A stretch of 13,808 nucleotides of DNA from Pseudomonadota bacterium. Its GTDB lineage: Bacteria; Myxococcota; Myxococcia; Myxococcales; Myxococcaceae. The stretch spans positions 1 to 13,808 of the forward strand of contig JAFADT010000923.1 of assembly GCA_023424585.1 (NCBI GenBank). The letters are read 5' to 3'. The position numbers and the translations under genes were made by a program. Positions 13,243-13,808 of the stretch are shown here, in pieces. The notes under the pieces were generated by a model. The model ran no database searches, was not told where the DNA came from, and worked only from the letters and a program-made list of their open reading frames with translations. The first letter of the stretch is position 1, and every line of letters starts with the position of its first letter.

Positions 13243-13808
13243 ATGACGACGCCGCGGACGCGAAGACGGGCAGGGCTTCCCACCGTCGTGGGGCTGCTGG
13301 CGCTGCTCGCCTTCGTCTATTGGCCGGTGCTGGGCGGGCAGCTGTTCGCGGGCCGGGATTTGTTCCGCATCTTCTTCCCGGACTCGGCCTTCCTGCTGGA
13401 GTCGCTGCGCGCGGGCGAAGTGCCCCTGTGGAACCCCTACCTGCGCCTGGGCCAGCCGTTCGCGGCGACCCTCTACTCGCAGGTGTACTACCCGCCCCGC
13501 TGGGCCGCGGTGCTGCTCACGGGCCCCATCGTGTCCATGACGGTGATGCAGTTGGGGCACGTCGTGCTCGCGGCGGTGGGCGTGTTCCTGCTGTGCCGGA
13601 GGCAGCGGACTTCCTGGGCCGCGGCCGTCGTCGCGGGCACCACGTTCGGGCTGTCGGTGCTGATGACGCGGCTGGGGACCCAGCAGAACGTCGTCGACGC
13701 CGCGGCCTGGAGCGGCTTCATCGTGGGCGCCGCGCTCGACCTCCAGCGCCGTCCGGGGCGTGGTCCCCTGGCGCGGCTGGCCGTGTACGGCGCGCTGTCC
13801 CTCTTCGC
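13243..13808 (+). CDS. YfhO-like multi-pass membrane protein (3' truncated by the window)
   Basis: The first 188 residues of a large membrane protein are visible, open to the window end. A basic start (TTPRTRRR) precedes membrane segment 1 at residues 12-30. Next is an exported loop with GRDLFRIFFPDS, LRAGEVPLWNPYLRLGQPF and YSQVYYPPRW, the pattern seen early in YfhO-type and related GT-C-like membrane proteins. Further membrane segments lie at about 87-118 and 124-142. YfhO-type proteins are linked to glycosylation of cell-surface polymers in Gram-positives; the function in this organism is unknown. ATG 13243 is the only reasonable start before the first membrane segment, though it lacks a clear ribosome site. 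Confidence 0.75.
   Translation, partial: MTTPRTRRRAGLPTVVGLLALLAFVYWPVLGGQLFAGRDLFRIFFPDSAFLLESLRAGEVPLWNPYLRLGQPFAATLYSQVYYPPRWAAVLLTGPIVSMTVMQLGHVVLAAVGVFLLCRRQRTSWAAAVVAGTTFGLSVLMTRLGTQQNVVDAAAWSGFIVGAALDLQRRPGRGPLARLAVYGALSLF

Noticed and set aside
12085..13560. A 491-codon minus-strand frame containing queD
   Set aside because: Only the last 132 codons are QueD. Upstream the frame runs through shadows of the SRPBCC and ArsR genes, so the start was set at 12483.

Overview
The window is very GC-rich, with strong G/C preference at third codon positions. It carries gene types common in predatory delta-proteobacteria: a chitinase lipoprotein, HEAT-repeat and membrane proteins of unknown role, and a von Willebrand A protein linked to a two-component system. 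I infer a myxobacterium of the Myxococcus/Corallococcus type. This rests on composition and gene style, not on a marker gene.

Left part (1-2701, all + strand): the 3' end of an unknown gene, a HEAT-repeat protein, then a tightly packed run of small genes. This run has a 48-aa ORF, a 16-aa ORF, a 158-aa protein with a glycine-rich segment, a 78-aa zinc-ribbon protein and a 121-aa PH/GRAM-like protein. Several junctions overlap by one or a few bases (TGATG or ATGA), which suggests translational coupling. A strong hairpin at 2721-2756 separates this run from the convergent chitinase gene.

Middle part (2770-10593): a minus-strand GH19 chitinase lipoprotein with a ricin-type domain has a perfect 12-bp inverted repeat in its upstream region. 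Next is a plus-strand gene of unknown function that is frameshifted near 4480. A four-gene minus-strand operon then runs right to left: a YfbK-like VWA protein whose N-terminus resembles the start of a TonB-dependent receptor, a histidine kinase with a large extracytoplasmic region, an OmpR-type response regulator (ATGA overlap with the kinase), and a DJ-1/PfpI protein.

Right part (10594-13808): a divergent 6-pyruvoyl-tetrahydropterin-synthase-like gene overlaps a short-chain dehydrogenase gene. The pair converges, with one base between the stop codons, on a canonical queD. Two PTPS-fold paralogues with different active sites around one reductase suggest a pterin locus. Beyond queD lie an SRPBCC/AHSA1 gene and the 5'-truncated remnant of its usual ArsR partner. 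The remnant abuts what looks like the 3' stub of another gene, probably a deletion scar. The window ends inside a YfhO-like membrane protein gene.

No tRNA, rRNA, CRISPR array, transposase or phage gene was found. The strongest candidates for something undescribed are the pterin pair with its altered PTPS, the small overlapping-gene operon at 1426-2701, and the VWA/receptor fusion with its two-component system.
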